Part shown: one piece after another, positions 40,928-50,064 of the stretch
How the letters are laid out: each line of letters begins with the position of its first letter
How positions within the stretch are numbered: the first letter of the stretch is position 1
Source of the DNA: DASZGI01 sp035938995
Lineage (GTDB): Bacteria > Actinomycetota > Actinomycetes > Streptomycetales > Catenulisporaceae
Assembly (NCBI RefSeq): GCF_035938995.1
Contig: NZ_DASZGI010000314.1
Coordinates: forward strand, 1-52,731
DNA: 52,731 bases
Reading direction: 5' to 3'
The notes under the pieces: model-generated
What the model was told of the DNA's origin: nothing
What the model saw: the letters and a program-made list of their open reading frames with translations, nothing else
The model's database searches: none
Made by a program: the position numbers and the translations under genes

Positions 40928-41497
40928 ATGGGCGCAAGTTCGATGGGCGCTGGTTGGACGGGCGCGGCGGTGGTGTGGGTGCTCGTCGCCGCCTTGGCGA
41001 CGGTCGCCGCGATCGCCGGGCGTCGCCTGTTCCTGGCGCTGCGTGGCGGCCCGTGGGCCCGCCCGGCGGTCCATCTGACGATGGCGCTCGGCATGGTCCT
41101 GATGGCGGTGCCCCGGGGGACGGTCGTGCCGGATTCCGTCCTGCGGGCCGGATTCGGCGCGCTGGGTGTGGTCCTGGCCGTGGGAAGTTTCGCGCTCGCG
41201 CGCGGAAGGCACGGGCTGCACCACGCGGCCATGTGCGGTGTCATGGTCCTGATGGCGGCTCCGGCACGGGGCGGAGCCACCGCGGCCATGGCACCGGGCA
41301 TGGTCATGCCGCCGTCACCGAGCGGGGCCGGTGGCGGCGGTGCGTCGACTCTGATGCTCGCGGCGTTCGGCTACGCGTGCGCGCTCACTCTCGCGTTCGC
41401 CTGGCGGATGCCGCGCCGCACGCCGGACCCGCTCGGGCATGCGTGCGAAGTCACGATGCTGACCAGCACAGTGGTGATGCTGCTGCCCATGCTTTAA
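40928..41497 (+). CDS. Small multi-pass membrane protein (DUF5134-like)
   Basis: Integral membrane protein of 189 residues with about five hydrophobic helices (around 12-30, 47-62, 70-88, 97-112, 140-160) and a final one at 175-189. A DUF5134-like pattern of histidines and methionines is visible (HLTMALGMVLMAVP and LHHAAMCGVMVLMAA), with a Gly/Pro/Met-rich loop (MAPGMVMPPSPSG) that might bind copper; that is inference. It lies 23 bp after the DUF899 gene, so co-transcription is likely. The ribosome-binding site is weak (GAGGGGCAC), and a second in-frame ATG at 40943 is possible. Confidence 0.7.
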   Translation: MGASSMGAGWTGAAVVWVLVAALATVAAIAGRRLFLALRGGPWARPAVHLTMALGMVLMAVPRGTVVPDSVLRAGFGALGVVLAVGSFALARGRHGLHHAAMCGVMVLMAAPARGGATAAMAPGMVMPPSPSGAGGGGASTLMLAAFGYACALTLAFAWRMPRRTPDPLGHACEVTMLTSTVVMLLPML

Positions 41498-41590
41498 CCG
41501 CTTTAACCGAGCGAACGAACCGGTGAACAACATATTGCCAATCGCGCCGACGACTGGCGCGGCGGCCGCCGCTCGGGTGATGCTTCCCTG

Positions 41591-42574
41591 GTGACCACCG
41601 AGAACGGCGACGCCCCGCACTCCCACCCCCTGCTCCTCGGTTCGCTCGGCGAGTTCGTCGATCCGTCAGCCCTGGCCGACCTGCGCGTGGACGACAGCGA
41701 CGACGACGATCCGGTGCTCTACTACAGCGACGGGCGGCCGGTCGACACCTGGCGCGAGGACTACCCGTACGACGAACGGCTCCCACGCGCCGAGTACGAC
41801 CAGCACAAGCGGCTGCTCCAGATCGAGCTGCTGAAGCTGCAGAACTGGATCAAGGAGTCCGGCGAACGGCTCGTCGTGCTGTTCGAGGGGCGCGACGCCG
41901 CGGGCAAGGGTGGCACGATCAAGCGGTTCACCGAGCACCTGAATCCGCGCGGCGCGCGCGTGGTGGCGCTGGAGAAGCCCTCCGAGCGCGAGCGGACCCA
42001 GTGGTACTTCCAGCGCTACACCGCGTACCTGCCCGCGGCCGGCGAGATCGTGCTGTTCGACCGGTCCTGGTACAACCGCGCCGGCGTCGAGCGGGTGATG
42101 GGCTTCTGCGACCCGGCCGAGTACCTGGAGTTCATGCGCCAGGCCCCCGAGTTCGAGCGGATGCTGGTGCGCGACGGGATCCGGCTGGTGAAGTTCTGGT
42201 TCTCGGTCTCCCGCGCCGAGCAGCGCACCCGCTTCGTGATCCGCCAGGTGGACCCGGTGCGGCAGTGGAAGCTGAGCCCGATGGACCTGGCGTCGCTGGA
42301 CAAGTGGGACGACTACACCGAGGCGAAGGAGGCGATGTTCTTCTACACGGACACCGCCGACGCGCCGTGGACCGTGGTCAAGAGCAACGACAAGAAGCGC
42401 GCCCGGCTCGAGGCGATGCGGCACGTGCTGTCCCTCTTCGACTACCCGAACAAGGACGCCGGGATCGCCGCGCCGCCGGACCCGCTCATCGTCGGTTCGG
42501 CCGCGCTGCTCTCCGAGCCACACGTGGACGCGCAGCGGATCCTGCCGCGGCTGACGAAGCACGCAGAACACTGA
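41591..42574 (+). CDS. ppk2: Polyphosphate kinase 2 (PPK2)
   Basis: Polyphosphate kinase 2 of 327 residues, transferring phosphate between polyphosphate and nucleotides. Walker A is GRDAAGKGG (100-108), Walker B and lid region are VLFDRSWYNRAGVERVMGF (154-172), and SRAEQRTRFVIRQVDP with YTEAKEAMFFYTDT are typical of the family. The N-terminal 60 residues are acidic (DDSDDDDP) and probably flexible. Direction of the reaction and nucleotide choice (ADP or GDP) cannot be read from these motifs. The GTG at 41591 gives the full N-terminus. It converges on the GntR gene with a 16-bp gap. Confidence 0.95.
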   Translation: MTTENGDAPHSHPLLLGSLGEFVDPSALADLRVDDSDDDDPVLYYSDGRPVDTWREDYPYDERLPRAEYDQHKRLLQIELLKLQNWIKESGERLVVLFEGRDAAGKGGTIKRFTEHLNPRGARVVALEKPSERERTQWYFQRYTAYLPAAGEIVLFDRSWYNRAGVERVMGFCDPAEYLEFMRQAPEFERMLVRDGIRLVKFWFSVSRAEQRTRFVIRQVDPVRQWKLSPMDLASLDKWDDYTEAKEAMFFYTDTADAPWTVVKSNDKKRARLEAMRHVLSLFDYPNKDAGIAAPPDPLIVGSAALLSEPHVDAQRILPRLTKHAEH

Positions 42575-42590
42575 TCCGGCCGTCTCGCGC

Positions 42591-43331
42591 TCACTGCCGC
42601 TCGACCAGCGTCGTCTCGAACGAGTAGGTGTCCGAGCGGTAGACGTGGTCGCCGTACTCGATCGCCCGTCCGGTGTCGTCGAAGGTGGTGCGCTCCATCG
42701 TCAGCAGGGGCGCGCCGCGCTTGACCTCGAGCAGCCGGGCCTGCTCGGCGTTCGCCGCCCGGGCGCCGATCCGCTGGGTGGCGACGCATATTCGCACGCC
42801 GGACGAGCGCAGGTGCGCATAGAGGCCGCCCGCCTCCAAGTCCTGCTCGGTGAAGCGGACGAGCGCGGCCGGCAGCCAGTTGTGCAGGATCGCCAGCGGC
42901 TCGTCCAGCGCCAGGCGCAGCCGCTCGAGGTGCACGGCGGGCGCGCCGACCGGCAAGCCGAGGCGCACCGCCACCTCGTCCGGCGCCGGGGCCTCCTCGC
43001 GCAGCAGCACGCGCGTGGCGGGCTTCTGCTTCGACCGGGACAGGTCGTCGTAGAGGCTGGTCAGCTCGACCGGGCGTTTGACCCGCGCGTGTACCACCTG
43101 CGTGCCGACGCCGCGCTTGCGTACCAGCAGCCCTTTGCCCACGAGTTCCTGGATGGCCCGGCGCATCGTGGGGCGGGACAACCCGTAGCGGTCCGCCAGC
43201 TGGATCTCGTTGTCCAGCCGCGCCCCGGGGCCGAGTTCGCCGCGCTCGATCGCCTGCTCGATCTGCTGGGCGACCTGGAAGTACAGCGGCACCGGGCTGG
43301 ACCGGTCGAGTTGCAGGGGGAGTTCGGCCAC
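42591..43331 (-). CDS. GntR-family regulator, HutC subfamily (UTRA domain)
   Basis: Transcriptional regulator of 246 residues. The N-terminal winged helix (about 12-78) has ARLDNEIQLADRYGLSRPTM and GLLVRKRGVGTQVV; the C-terminal UTRA effector domain (about 95-243) ends in YGDHVYRSDTYSFETTLVE. It is divergent from the inositol operon, so it is the likely repressor of iol genes, released by an inositol breakdown product; this is inferred from position. The GTG at 43331 follows GGAG on the minus strand. Confidence 0.92.
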   Translation of the reverse strand: MAELPLQLDRSSPVPLYFQVAQQIEQAIERGELGPGARLDNEIQLADRYGLSRPTMRRAIQELVGKGLLVRKRGVGTQVVHARVKRPVELTSLYDDLSRSKQKPATRVLLREEAPAPDEVAVRLGLPVGAPAVHLERLRLALDEPLAILHNWLPAALVRFTEQDLEAGGLYAHLRSSGVRICVATQRIGARAANAEQARLLEVKRGAPLLTMERTTFDDTGRAIEYGDHVYRSDTYSFETTLVERQ

Positions 43332-43539
43332 GCGCTGCTCCTGACTGCGCAGTCCTGACCGCCGGGGCCGCCGCCCGGCGTATGACGACGCCGCCCATCA
43401 TCGCACCGCCATGTAAAAATGTCCTAACAAATCGTTGACCGAGCCTCCGCCCAGGAGCATTCTCAGTCGCGTGCGCCGGACGCACGGGGCCGGCGCAGCG
43501 ACCGACGGACGACCGACGGATGATCAACACAGGGTGAGC
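43332..43539. promoter_or_regulatory. Divergent iol control region
   Basis: This 208-bp gap lies between the GntR gene and iolG. An AT-rich patch at 43411-43434 (TGTAAAAATGTCCTAACAAA), unusual in this genome, precedes TTGACC (43435-43440) and CATTCT (43458-43463), 17 bp apart, a plausible promoter for iolG. The AT-rich patch is a candidate GntR operator, though no perfect dyad is present. Confidence 0.55.
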
Positions 43540-44565
43540 ATGGCGCGGCTGGGCCTGGTCGGAGTGGGACGCATCGGGGCGTTCCACGCTGCGACGCTGC
43601 ACGGGTTGGCGCAGGTCGAGGAAGTGCTGATCGCCGACGCGGACCCGGCGCGGGCGCGGGACGTCGCGCAATCGCTCGGCGCGGGGGCGCGATGGGTCGC
43701 CGACGCGGATGAGCTGTTCGCGCAGGGGCTGGACGGCGTCGCGATCGCCGCGCCGACCGGCGCGCACGCCAAGCTGATCGCGCGCGCGGTGGAGGCCGGG
43801 CTGCCGGTGTTCTGCGAGAAACCCGTTGCGCCGAGCGGCGCGCAGACGGCCGAGGTGGCCGAGCTGGCGCGGAAGGCAGGCGGCCGGGTGCAGATCGGCT
43901 TCCAGCGCAGATTCGACGCCGGATACCAGGCGGCCCGTGCCGCCGTGGCCGACGGCTCCCTCGGCTGGGTGCACACGCTGCGCGGCGGGACCTTCGACCC
44001 GGCGCCGCCGGCCGCCGCGTACATCGCCACCTCCGGCGGGATCTTCAAGGACTGCGGCGTGCACGACTACGACGCCGTGCGCTGGGTGACCGGGCGCGAG
44101 GCGGTCGAGGTGTACGCGACCGGTTCGAACCGCGGAGAGCCGTTCTTCAGCGAATACGGGGACGTCGACACTGCCGCGGCCGTGCTGCGGATGGACGACG
44201 GCGCGCTCGCACTGCTGTCCGCGACCCGGTACAACGCGGCCGGATACGACGTGCGGCTTGAGGTGTTCGGCTCCCGGGACAGCATCGCAGTGGGCGTAGA
44301 CGAGCGGCTGCCGCTGCGCTCGGTCGAGCCGGGCGTCGACTGGCCGGCCGGACCGGCGTACGGCGGTTTCATGGAGCGGTTCCGCGCCGCCTACACCCGC
44401 GAGCTGGCCGCCTTCGTCGAGTTCGCCGCGGGCCGGACGCAGAGCCCGTGCACGATCGCCGACGCCCTCGAGGCCATCTATATCGCAGAAGCCTGCGAGC
44501 TGTCGCGGGCCGAGGGCCGGCCGGTGCGGATCGACGAGGTGCGGATGACGGGAGCGCAAACGTGA
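43540..44565 (+). CDS. iolG: Inositol 2-dehydrogenase
   Basis: Gfo/Idh/MocA-family NAD-dependent dehydrogenase of 341 residues, oxidising myo-inositol to 2-keto-myo-inositol (scyllo-inosose). The Rossmann motif is VGVGRIGAFHA, the catalytic lysine is in CEKPVA (about 92-97), and the substrate motif DCGVHDYDAVRW (about 168-179) supplies the Asp/His pair. It opens the iol operon. The ATG at 43540 is preceded by AGGGTGA. The stop overlaps the GTG of the next gene. Identity as inositol rather than another sugar dehydrogenase rests mainly on the operon. Confidence 0.92.
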   Translation: MARLGLVGVGRIGAFHAATLHGLAQVEEVLIADADPARARDVAQSLGAGARWVADADELFAQGLDGVAIAAPTGAHAKLIARAVEAGLPVFCEKPVAPSGAQTAEVAELARKAGGRVQIGFQRRFDAGYQAARAAVADGSLGWVHTLRGGTFDPAPPAAAYIATSGGIFKDCGVHDYDAVRWVTGREAVEVYATGSNRGEPFFSEYGDVDTAAAVLRMDDGALALLSATRYNAAGYDVRLEVFGSRDSIAVGVDERLPLRSVEPGVDWPAGPAYGGFMERFRAAYTRELAAFVEFAAGRTQSPCTIADALEAIYIAEACELSRAEGRPVRIDEVRMTGAQT

Positions 44566-45419
44566 AGATCGCGGGGGCCCCGATCTCCTGGGGCGTGTGC
44601 GAAGTACCCGGCTGGGGCTATCAGTTGGCGGCCGACCGCGTCCTGCGGGAGATGCACGACGTCGGCCTCACCGCGACCGAGTTCGGCCCGGAAGGCTTCC
44701 TGCCCGCCGACCCGGCCGCGAAAGCCGACCTGTTGGCCAGGTACGGCCTGGCGGCGGTGGGCGGCTTCGTGCCCGTCGTCGCGCACGAACCTGGCCACGA
44801 CCCGCTGCCCGAAGTCGACGCCGTACTCGACGGCTTCGTCGCGGCGGGTGCGGACATGCTCGTGCTGGCCGCCGCGACCGGGCTCGACGGCTATGACGAG
44901 CGGCCGCAGCTCGACGAGGACGGCTGGAAGACGCTGTGCGGGAACCTCGACCGGCTCGCCGCTCTGGCCGCGGAGCGTGGCGTGCACGCCTGCCTGCATC
45001 CGCACGTCGGCACGATGATCGAAACCCGCGACGACGTGTACCGCCTGCTCGACGGCGCCCGGATCCCGCTGTGCCTCGACACCGGGCACCTGTTCGTCGG
45101 AGGGGCTGATCCGGCAGCGCTGGCCCGCGAGGTACCCGAGCGCGTCGCGCACACCCACCTCAAGGACGTGGATGCGCGCTTGGCCGAGAGCGTTCGCGCA
45201 GGCGAGCGTACCTACACCGAGGCTGTGCGGGAGGGCATTTACCGGCCGCTCGGGTGCGGCGACGTGGACATCGCCGGCATCGTCCACACGCTCGAGGCGC
45301 ACGGCTATCAGGGCTGGTATGTGATGGAGCAGGACACGGTCCTGGTTGCCGAGCCGGACGGGGCCGGCCCGCGAGCCGACGTGGCGTCGAGCGTCGCCTA
45401 TCTCAGGAGCCTGCAATGA
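44562..45419 (+). CDS. iolE: Inosose dehydratase / sugar-phosphate isomerase TIM barrel (IolE-like)
   Basis: Xylose-isomerase-like TIM barrel of 285 residues. GAPISWGVCEVPGWG at the N-terminus is the IolE signature, with metal ligands in TATEFGPEGF, HPHVGTMIE, CLDTGHLFVGG and HTHLKDVD. IolE removes water from scyllo-inosose to give 3D-(3,5/4)-trihydroxycyclohexane-1,2-dione, the substrate of the IolD protein encoded downstream. The GTG start overlaps the iolG stop (GTGA), and the end overlaps the iolC ATG (ATGA). An IolH/IolI-like isomerase role is possible but less likely. Confidence 0.88.
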   Translation: MKIAGAPISWGVCEVPGWGYQLAADRVLREMHDVGLTATEFGPEGFLPADPAAKADLLARYGLAAVGGFVPVVAHEPGHDPLPEVDAVLDGFVAAGADMLVLAAATGLDGYDERPQLDEDGWKTLCGNLDRLAALAAERGVHACLHPHVGTMIETRDDVYRLLDGARIPLCLDTGHLFVGGADPAALAREVPERVAHTHLKDVDARLAESVRAGERTYTEAVREGIYRPLGCGDVDIAGIVHTLEAHGYQGWYVMEQDTVLVAEPDGAGPRADVASSVAYLRSLQ

Positions 45420-46402
45420 GCGCCGGGGCGCAGCCGTATGACGTGCTCACGATCGGGCGCGTCGGGGTGGACATCTACCCGCTCCAGAGCGGCGTCGGGC
45501 TCGAGGACGTCGAGACGTTCGGCAAGTTCCTCGGCGGCAGCGCCACCAACGTGGCCGTCGCCGCGGCGCGTCACGGCCTGCGCTCGGCTGTGATCACCCG
45601 CACCGGCGCCGACCCGTTCGGCCGCTTCGTGCGCCGCGCGCTGCGCGATCTCGGCGTGGACGACAGCTACGTCGCCGCCGTCGAGCACCTGCCGACCCCG
45701 GTCACCTTCTGCGAGATCTTCCCGCCGGACGACTTCCCGATCTACTTCTACCGGTGGCCTAAAGCCCCGGACCTGGAGATCGCGGCGGACGAGCTGGACC
45801 TCGACGCGATCGCCGCCGCCCGGGTGTTCTGGGCCACCGCGACCGGCCTTTCCCAGGAGCCGAGCCGGGCAGCGCACTACGCCGCCTGGTCCGCCCGGGG
45901 CCGCGCCGGGCTGACCGTGCTCGATCTCGACTACCGCGCGCAGTTCTGGCCGTCGGCGCAGCACGCGCGCCAGCACGTCCAGGAGGCCCTGCCGTATGCG
46001 ACCGTCGCCGTCGGCAACCTCGAGGAGTGCGAGGTCGCGGTCGGGCACCGCGACGCGCACAGCGCCGCCGCCGCGCTGCTCGACCACGGGGTCGACCTCG
46101 CCGTCGTCAAGCTCGGGCCGCGCGGCGTCCTCGGCCGCACCGCGACCGAGACCGTGCATGTGCCGCCCTTCCCGGTGACCGTGCTCAACGGGATCGGCGC
46201 CGGCGACGCGTTCGGCGGGGCGCTGTGCTACGGCCTGCTCGCGCAATGGCCCTTGGAAGCCGTCCTGAACTTCGCGAACGCGGCCGGGGCGATCGTCGCC
46301 TCGCGGCTGGAGTGCTCGACCGCGATGCCGACCACCGCCGAAGTCCTCGCCGCCCTGGAGGAGTCCGCCAGTAAGGAGTCCGACCGTGCTGCGGCTGGAT
46401 GA
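45416..46402 (+). CDS. iolC: 5-dehydro-2-deoxygluconokinase
   Basis: PfkB-family sugar kinase of 328 residues that phosphorylates 2-deoxy-5-keto-D-gluconate. The N-terminal motif GKFLGGSATNVAVAAARHG and the C-terminal PfkB signature NGIGAGDAFGGALCYGL (catalytic Asp, anion hole GAGD) are intact. IGRVGVDIYPLQSG at the start is characteristic of IolC. The ATG at 45416 overlaps the iolE stop (ATGA). The 3' end overlaps the next gene by 17 bp. Confidence 0.94.
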   Translation: MSAGAQPYDVLTIGRVGVDIYPLQSGVGLEDVETFGKFLGGSATNVAVAAARHGLRSAVITRTGADPFGRFVRRALRDLGVDDSYVAAVEHLPTPVTFCEIFPPDDFPIYFYRWPKAPDLEIAADELDLDAIAAARVFWATATGLSQEPSRAAHYAAWSARGRAGLTVLDLDYRAQFWPSAQHARQHVQEALPYATVAVGNLEECEVAVGHRDAHSAAAALLDHGVDLAVVKLGPRGVLGRTATETVHVPPFPVTVLNGIGAGDAFGGALCYGLLAQWPLEAVLNFANAAGAIVASRLECSTAMPTTAEVLAALEESASKESDRAAAG

Positions 46403-47291
46403 GCTGCGCAAACTGCGCGAGATGCGCCTGCACAATCCGCGCGCCGTCGCGGATGCGGCCCTGCGGCGGGTGCGCCGCCCGCTGGTGGGCGAGAGCGGCA
46501 GGCTCATGCTGATCGCCGCCGACCATACGGCGCGCGGCGCACTGAGCGTGCGTGGCGATCCGCTGGCCATGGCGGACCGCGGCGAACTGCTGCGCCGTCT
46601 CGTCGCCGCGCTCGGCCGCCCCGGCGTCGACGGCGTCCTGGGTACCCCGGACGTCGTCGAGGACCTGCTGTTGCTCGGCGCGCTCGACGGCAAGGTGGTC
46701 TTTGGCTCGATGAACCGCGGCGGCCTGCAGGGCTCGGTATTCGAACTCGACGACCGGTTCACGGCGTACGACGCACGCTCCGTCGTCGAATACGGGCTCG
46801 ACGGCGGCAAGATGCTGTGCCGGATCGACCCGTCCGACCCGTCCACCGTCGCGACGCTGGAGTCCTGCGGCCGAGCGGTCTCCGCGCTGGCCCGCGCGGG
46901 CCGGGCCGCCATGATCGAGCCCTTCATCGCGTACCGGGAGGGCGCGGCGCTTCGCAACGACCTGAGTACGGCGGCGGTGATCCGCTCGGTATCCGTCGCC
47001 GCCGGACTCGGCGCGACCAGCGCGTACACGTGGCTGAAGCTGCCGGTCGTGGACGAGATGGAGCGGGTGATGGCGGCGACCACGCTTCCCGCGCTGCTGC
47101 TCGGCGGCGATCCGGCCGGAGCCCAGGACGAGACCTACGCGGACTGGCAGAAGGCACTCGCGGTTGAGGGCGTGCGCGGGCTAGTGGTTGGCAGAGCACT
47201 GCTTTATCCGCCGGATGGCGACGTGGAGGCGGCTGTAGATACTGCGGCGTCCCTGGTCGCTGGCTCGGCTCCTAAGGCCGGTGAATCCTGA
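46386..47291 (+). CDS. Deoxyketogluconate-phosphate aldolase-like (beta/alpha)8 protein, Cgl0159 type
   Basis: TIM-barrel protein of 301 residues of the type found in actinobacterial iol clusters in place of the class II aldolase IolJ. Visible stretches are RLMLIAADHTARGALSV, LDGKVVFGSMNRGGLQGS and SAYTWLKLPVV, the last with a lysine that could form the Schiff base of a class I aldolase. By position it should split 2-deoxy-5-keto-gluconate 6-phosphate into dihydroxyacetone phosphate and malonate semialdehyde; this is inferred. The GTG at 46386 lies within iolC, after AAGGAG. The stop overlaps the iolB ATG (TGATG). Confidence 0.75.
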   Translation: MLRLDELRKLREMRLHNPRAVADAALRRVRRPLVGESGRLMLIAADHTARGALSVRGDPLAMADRGELLRRLVAALGRPGVDGVLGTPDVVEDLLLLGALDGKVVFGSMNRGGLQGSVFELDDRFTAYDARSVVEYGLDGGKMLCRIDPSDPSTVATLESCGRAVSALARAGRAAMIEPFIAYREGAALRNDLSTAAVIRSVSVAAGLGATSAYTWLKLPVVDEMERVMAATTLPALLLGGDPAGAQDETYADWQKALAVEGVRGLVVGRALLYPPDGDVEAAVDTAASLVAGSAPKAGES

Positions 47292-48178
47292 TGCAGCGGT
47301 TGCACTATCCGGCCGGGTCGTCCGTCGACGGGCCGTGGGCGCTGTCTCTGGTTCCTGAGCGGGTCGGCTGGAGCTGGACCGGACTGCGGGTGGTCGATCT
47401 CCCGCCGGGCGGCACAGCTGGCTTCGCGACCGGATTCGCGACCGGCTCGAACGAGGTCCTCGTGCTGCCGTTGGCAGGGTCCTGTGTTGTCGAGAGCGAG
47501 GGGCGGCAAGTCGAGTTGACCGGCCGTGCCGACGTGTTCTCCGGCCCGACGGACTTCGTCTATGTGCCCGTGGACACCGTGGTCAGCATCACCAGTGAAG
47601 GTGGCGGGCGGTTTGCCGTGCCAGCTGCCCTCGCACAGGCTGCGCACCCATTCCGGCACGTCGCCGCGTCGCAGGTCTCGGTCGAGGCGCGCGGCGCAGG
47701 CAACTGCTCGCGGCTGGTCTATGGCTACTGCATGCCGGACACGCTCGAGGCCGACCGGCTGATGGTCTGCGAGGTGATCACCCCAGGCGGCAACTGGTCC
47801 TCGTATCCGCCGCACAAGCACGACGAGGAGCGCGAGGGCGAGAGTGTCCTGGAAGAGATCTACTACTTCGAGGTCGCGGATGGCCCGGCTCAACCAGGCG
47901 TCGCATATCAGCGGCTCTACGGAACGCCCGAGCGGCCGATCGACCTGCTGGCCGAGGTGCGCAGCGGTGACGCGGTCCTGGTGCCGCACGGCTGGCACGG
48001 GCCGTCCATCGCGTCGCCCGGATACGACCTCTACTACCTGAACGTGATGGCCGGCCCGGGCGAGCGCGCCTGGCGGATCTGCGACGACCCAGCCCTCGCA
48101 TGGATCCGCGACACCTGGCCGGACCAGCCGGTCGACCCGCGCGTTCTGAACCTCTTGCACACCCGGAGAACCACATGA
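47291..48178 (+). CDS. iolB: 5-deoxy-glucuronate isomerase
   Basis: Bicupin isomerase of 295 residues converting 5-deoxy-D-glucuronate to 2-deoxy-5-keto-D-gluconate. The second cupin has the metal-binding set SYPPHKHDEER and LEEIYYFEVADG, with the later histidine in VLVPHGWHGPSIASPGYDLY. The start overlaps the aldolase stop by one base and the end overlaps the iolD ATG (ATGA), so all are translationally coupled. Confidence 0.95.
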   Translation: MQRLHYPAGSSVDGPWALSLVPERVGWSWTGLRVVDLPPGGTAGFATGFATGSNEVLVLPLAGSCVVESEGRQVELTGRADVFSGPTDFVYVPVDTVVSITSEGGGRFAVPAALAQAAHPFRHVAASQVSVEARGAGNCSRLVYGYCMPDTLEADRLMVCEVITPGGNWSSYPPHKHDEEREGESVLEEIYYFEVADGPAQPGVAYQRLYGTPERPIDLLAEVRSGDAVLVPHGWHGPSIASPGYDLYYLNVMAGPGERAWRICDDPALAWIRDTWPDQPVDPRVLNLLHTRRTT

Positions 48179-50064
48179 CGGGCACATCGCGCCCTATCGT
48201 GCGCCTGACCACGGCCCAGGCTCTCGTCCGCTTCCTGATCGCGCAGCACAGCGAGCGCGACGGGATCGAGCGCCGCCTCATCGAGGGCTGCTTCGGCATC
48301 TTCGGGCACGGGAATGTGGCTGGGATCGGCGAGGCGCTGCTCGAACTCGAGCTCGAAGACCCCGCCGCGCTGCCCTACCGGCAGGGCCGCAACGAGCAGG
48401 GCATGGTGCACGCGGCGGCCGGGTTCGCCCGGATGCGCAACCGGATGTCGACCCTCGCCTGCACCACGTCTGTCGGCCCAGGCGCGACGAACTTGGTCAC
48501 TGGCGCGGCTTTGGCCACGATCAACCGGCTGCCGGTGCTGCTGCTCCCTGGTGACGTGTTCGCCACCCGGGTCGCAAACCCGGTCCTGCAAGAGCTCGAA
48601 TATCCGCAGAGCCACGACGTCTCGGTCAACGACACGCTGCGCCCGGTGTCACGGTACTTCGACCGGATCCACCGCCCCGAGCAGTTGCCGCACGCGCTGA
48701 TGGCAGCGATGCGAGTGCTCACCGATCCGGCCGACACCGGAGCGGTGACCCTGGCCCTGCCGCAGGACACGCAGGCGGAGGCGTTCGACTGGCCCGCGGA
48801 GCTGTTCGCCCGCAGGGTGTGGCACGTTCCGCGGATCAGACCGGACCGCGCCGCCGTGCTGAGCGCCGCGCAGGCGGTCAAGCGGTCGCGCCGGCCGCTG
48901 ATCGTCGTCGGCGGGGGAGTGGTCTACTCCGAGGCGACCTGGGCCCTGTTGCGCCTGATCGACCCGACCGGAATCCCGGTCGCGCAGACGCAGGCGGGCA
49001 AGGCGGCGATCCCCTTCGACCACCCGCTCGCGCTCGGCGCCGTCGGCGCGACCGGAACCCAGGCGGCCAACGCGATCGCCCGCGACGCGGACCTGGCCCT
49101 CGGGATCGGCACGCGCTGGTCGGACTTCACCACCGCGTCGCACACCGCGTTCGCCCACCCGGACGTGCGCTTCGTCAACATCAACGTCGCAGCCTTCGAC
49201 GCTGCCAAGCACGCCGGGATCGCAGTGGTCGCCGACGCGCGCGAGGCATTGGAGGAGCTGGCCGAAGCGCTCCGCGGCTGGACCGTGACGCCGCAGTACC
49301 GCGAGGAAGCGATTCAAGCCGCCCGTGCCTGGTCCGACGTGGTCGACGCCGCCTACACGACCCGGCACAGTCCGCTGCCCGCGCAGTCCGAGGTCATCGG
49401 CGCGGTCAACGAAGCCGCTGGCCCGCACGACGTGGTCGTCTGCGCTGCCGGATCGATGCCCGGCGATCTGCACAAGCTCTGGCGTACCTGTGACCCCAGG
49501 GGCTACCACGTCGAGTACGGCTATTCGTGTATGGGCTATGAGATCGCAGGCGGCCTCGGGGTGAAGCTGGCCGACCCGGAGCGCGAGGTGTTCGTGCTCG
49601 TCGGCGACGGCTCGTATCTGATGCTGGCGCAGGAGATCGCGACCGCGGTCCAGGAAGGCGTCAAGCTGATCATCGTCCTGGTGCAAAACCACGGATTCGC
49701 TTCCATCGGTGCATTGTCCGAATCACTCGGCTCTCAACGCTTTGGCACTGCCTACCGCTACCGCTCCGCACAGGGGCGGCTCGACGGGTCGGTGCTGCCG
49801 GTGGACCTGGCCGCGAATGCAGAAAGCCTTGGGGCGCAGGTGCTGCGCGCCACCACGATCGACGACCTGCGCAGCGCGCTGGCGAAGGCCAGGCAGTCGT
49901 CCCACACCACCGTCGTCCACATCGAGACCGATCCGCTCCTGCCCGCGCCCGACAGCGGCGCCTGGTGGGACGTACCCGTCGCGCAGACCTCCGCGCTCGA
50001 CACCACCCGGGCCGCGCGCGCGGCGTATGAGGACGCGAAGAAGGCCCAGCGTCCGTACCTGTGA
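48175..50064 (+). CDS. iolD: 3D-(3,5/4)-trihydroxycyclohexane-1,2-dione acylhydrolase (TPP-dependent)
   Basis: Thiamine diphosphate-dependent enzyme of 629 residues that opens the inositol ring by hydrolysing trihydroxycyclohexanedione to 5-deoxyglucuronate. The N-terminal PYR domain has the TPP-activating glutamate in YRQGRNEQGMVHAAAGFAR; the middle domain has LIVVGGGVVYSEATW; the C-terminal PP domain has VEYGYSCMGYEIAGGLG and the Mg/TPP motif GDGSYLMLAQEIATAVQEG with NHGF. The ATG at 48175 overlaps the iolB stop. A tandem 13-bp repeat begins at its stop codon. Confidence 0.95.
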   Translation: MTGTSRPIVRLTTAQALVRFLIAQHSERDGIERRLIEGCFGIFGHGNVAGIGEALLELELEDPAALPYRQGRNEQGMVHAAAGFARMRNRMSTLACTTSVGPGATNLVTGAALATINRLPVLLLPGDVFATRVANPVLQELEYPQSHDVSVNDTLRPVSRYFDRIHRPEQLPHALMAAMRVLTDPADTGAVTLALPQDTQAEAFDWPAELFARRVWHVPRIRPDRAAVLSAAQAVKRSRRPLIVVGGGVVYSEATWALLRLIDPTGIPVAQTQAGKAAIPFDHPLALGAVGATGTQAANAIARDADLALGIGTRWSDFTTASHTAFAHPDVRFVNINVAAFDAAKHAGIAVVADAREALEELAEALRGWTVTPQYREEAIQAARAWSDVVDAAYTTRHSPLPAQSEVIGAVNEAAGPHDVVVCAAGSMPGDLHKLWRTCDPRGYHVEYGYSCMGYEIAGGLGVKLADPEREVFVLVGDGSYLMLAQEIATAVQEGVKLIIVLVQNHGFASIGALSESLGSQRFGTAYRYRSAQGRLDGSVLPVDLAANAESLGAQVLRATTIDDLRSALAKARQSSHTTVVHIETDPLLPAPDSGAWWDVPVAQTSALDTTRAARAAYEDAKKAQRPYL

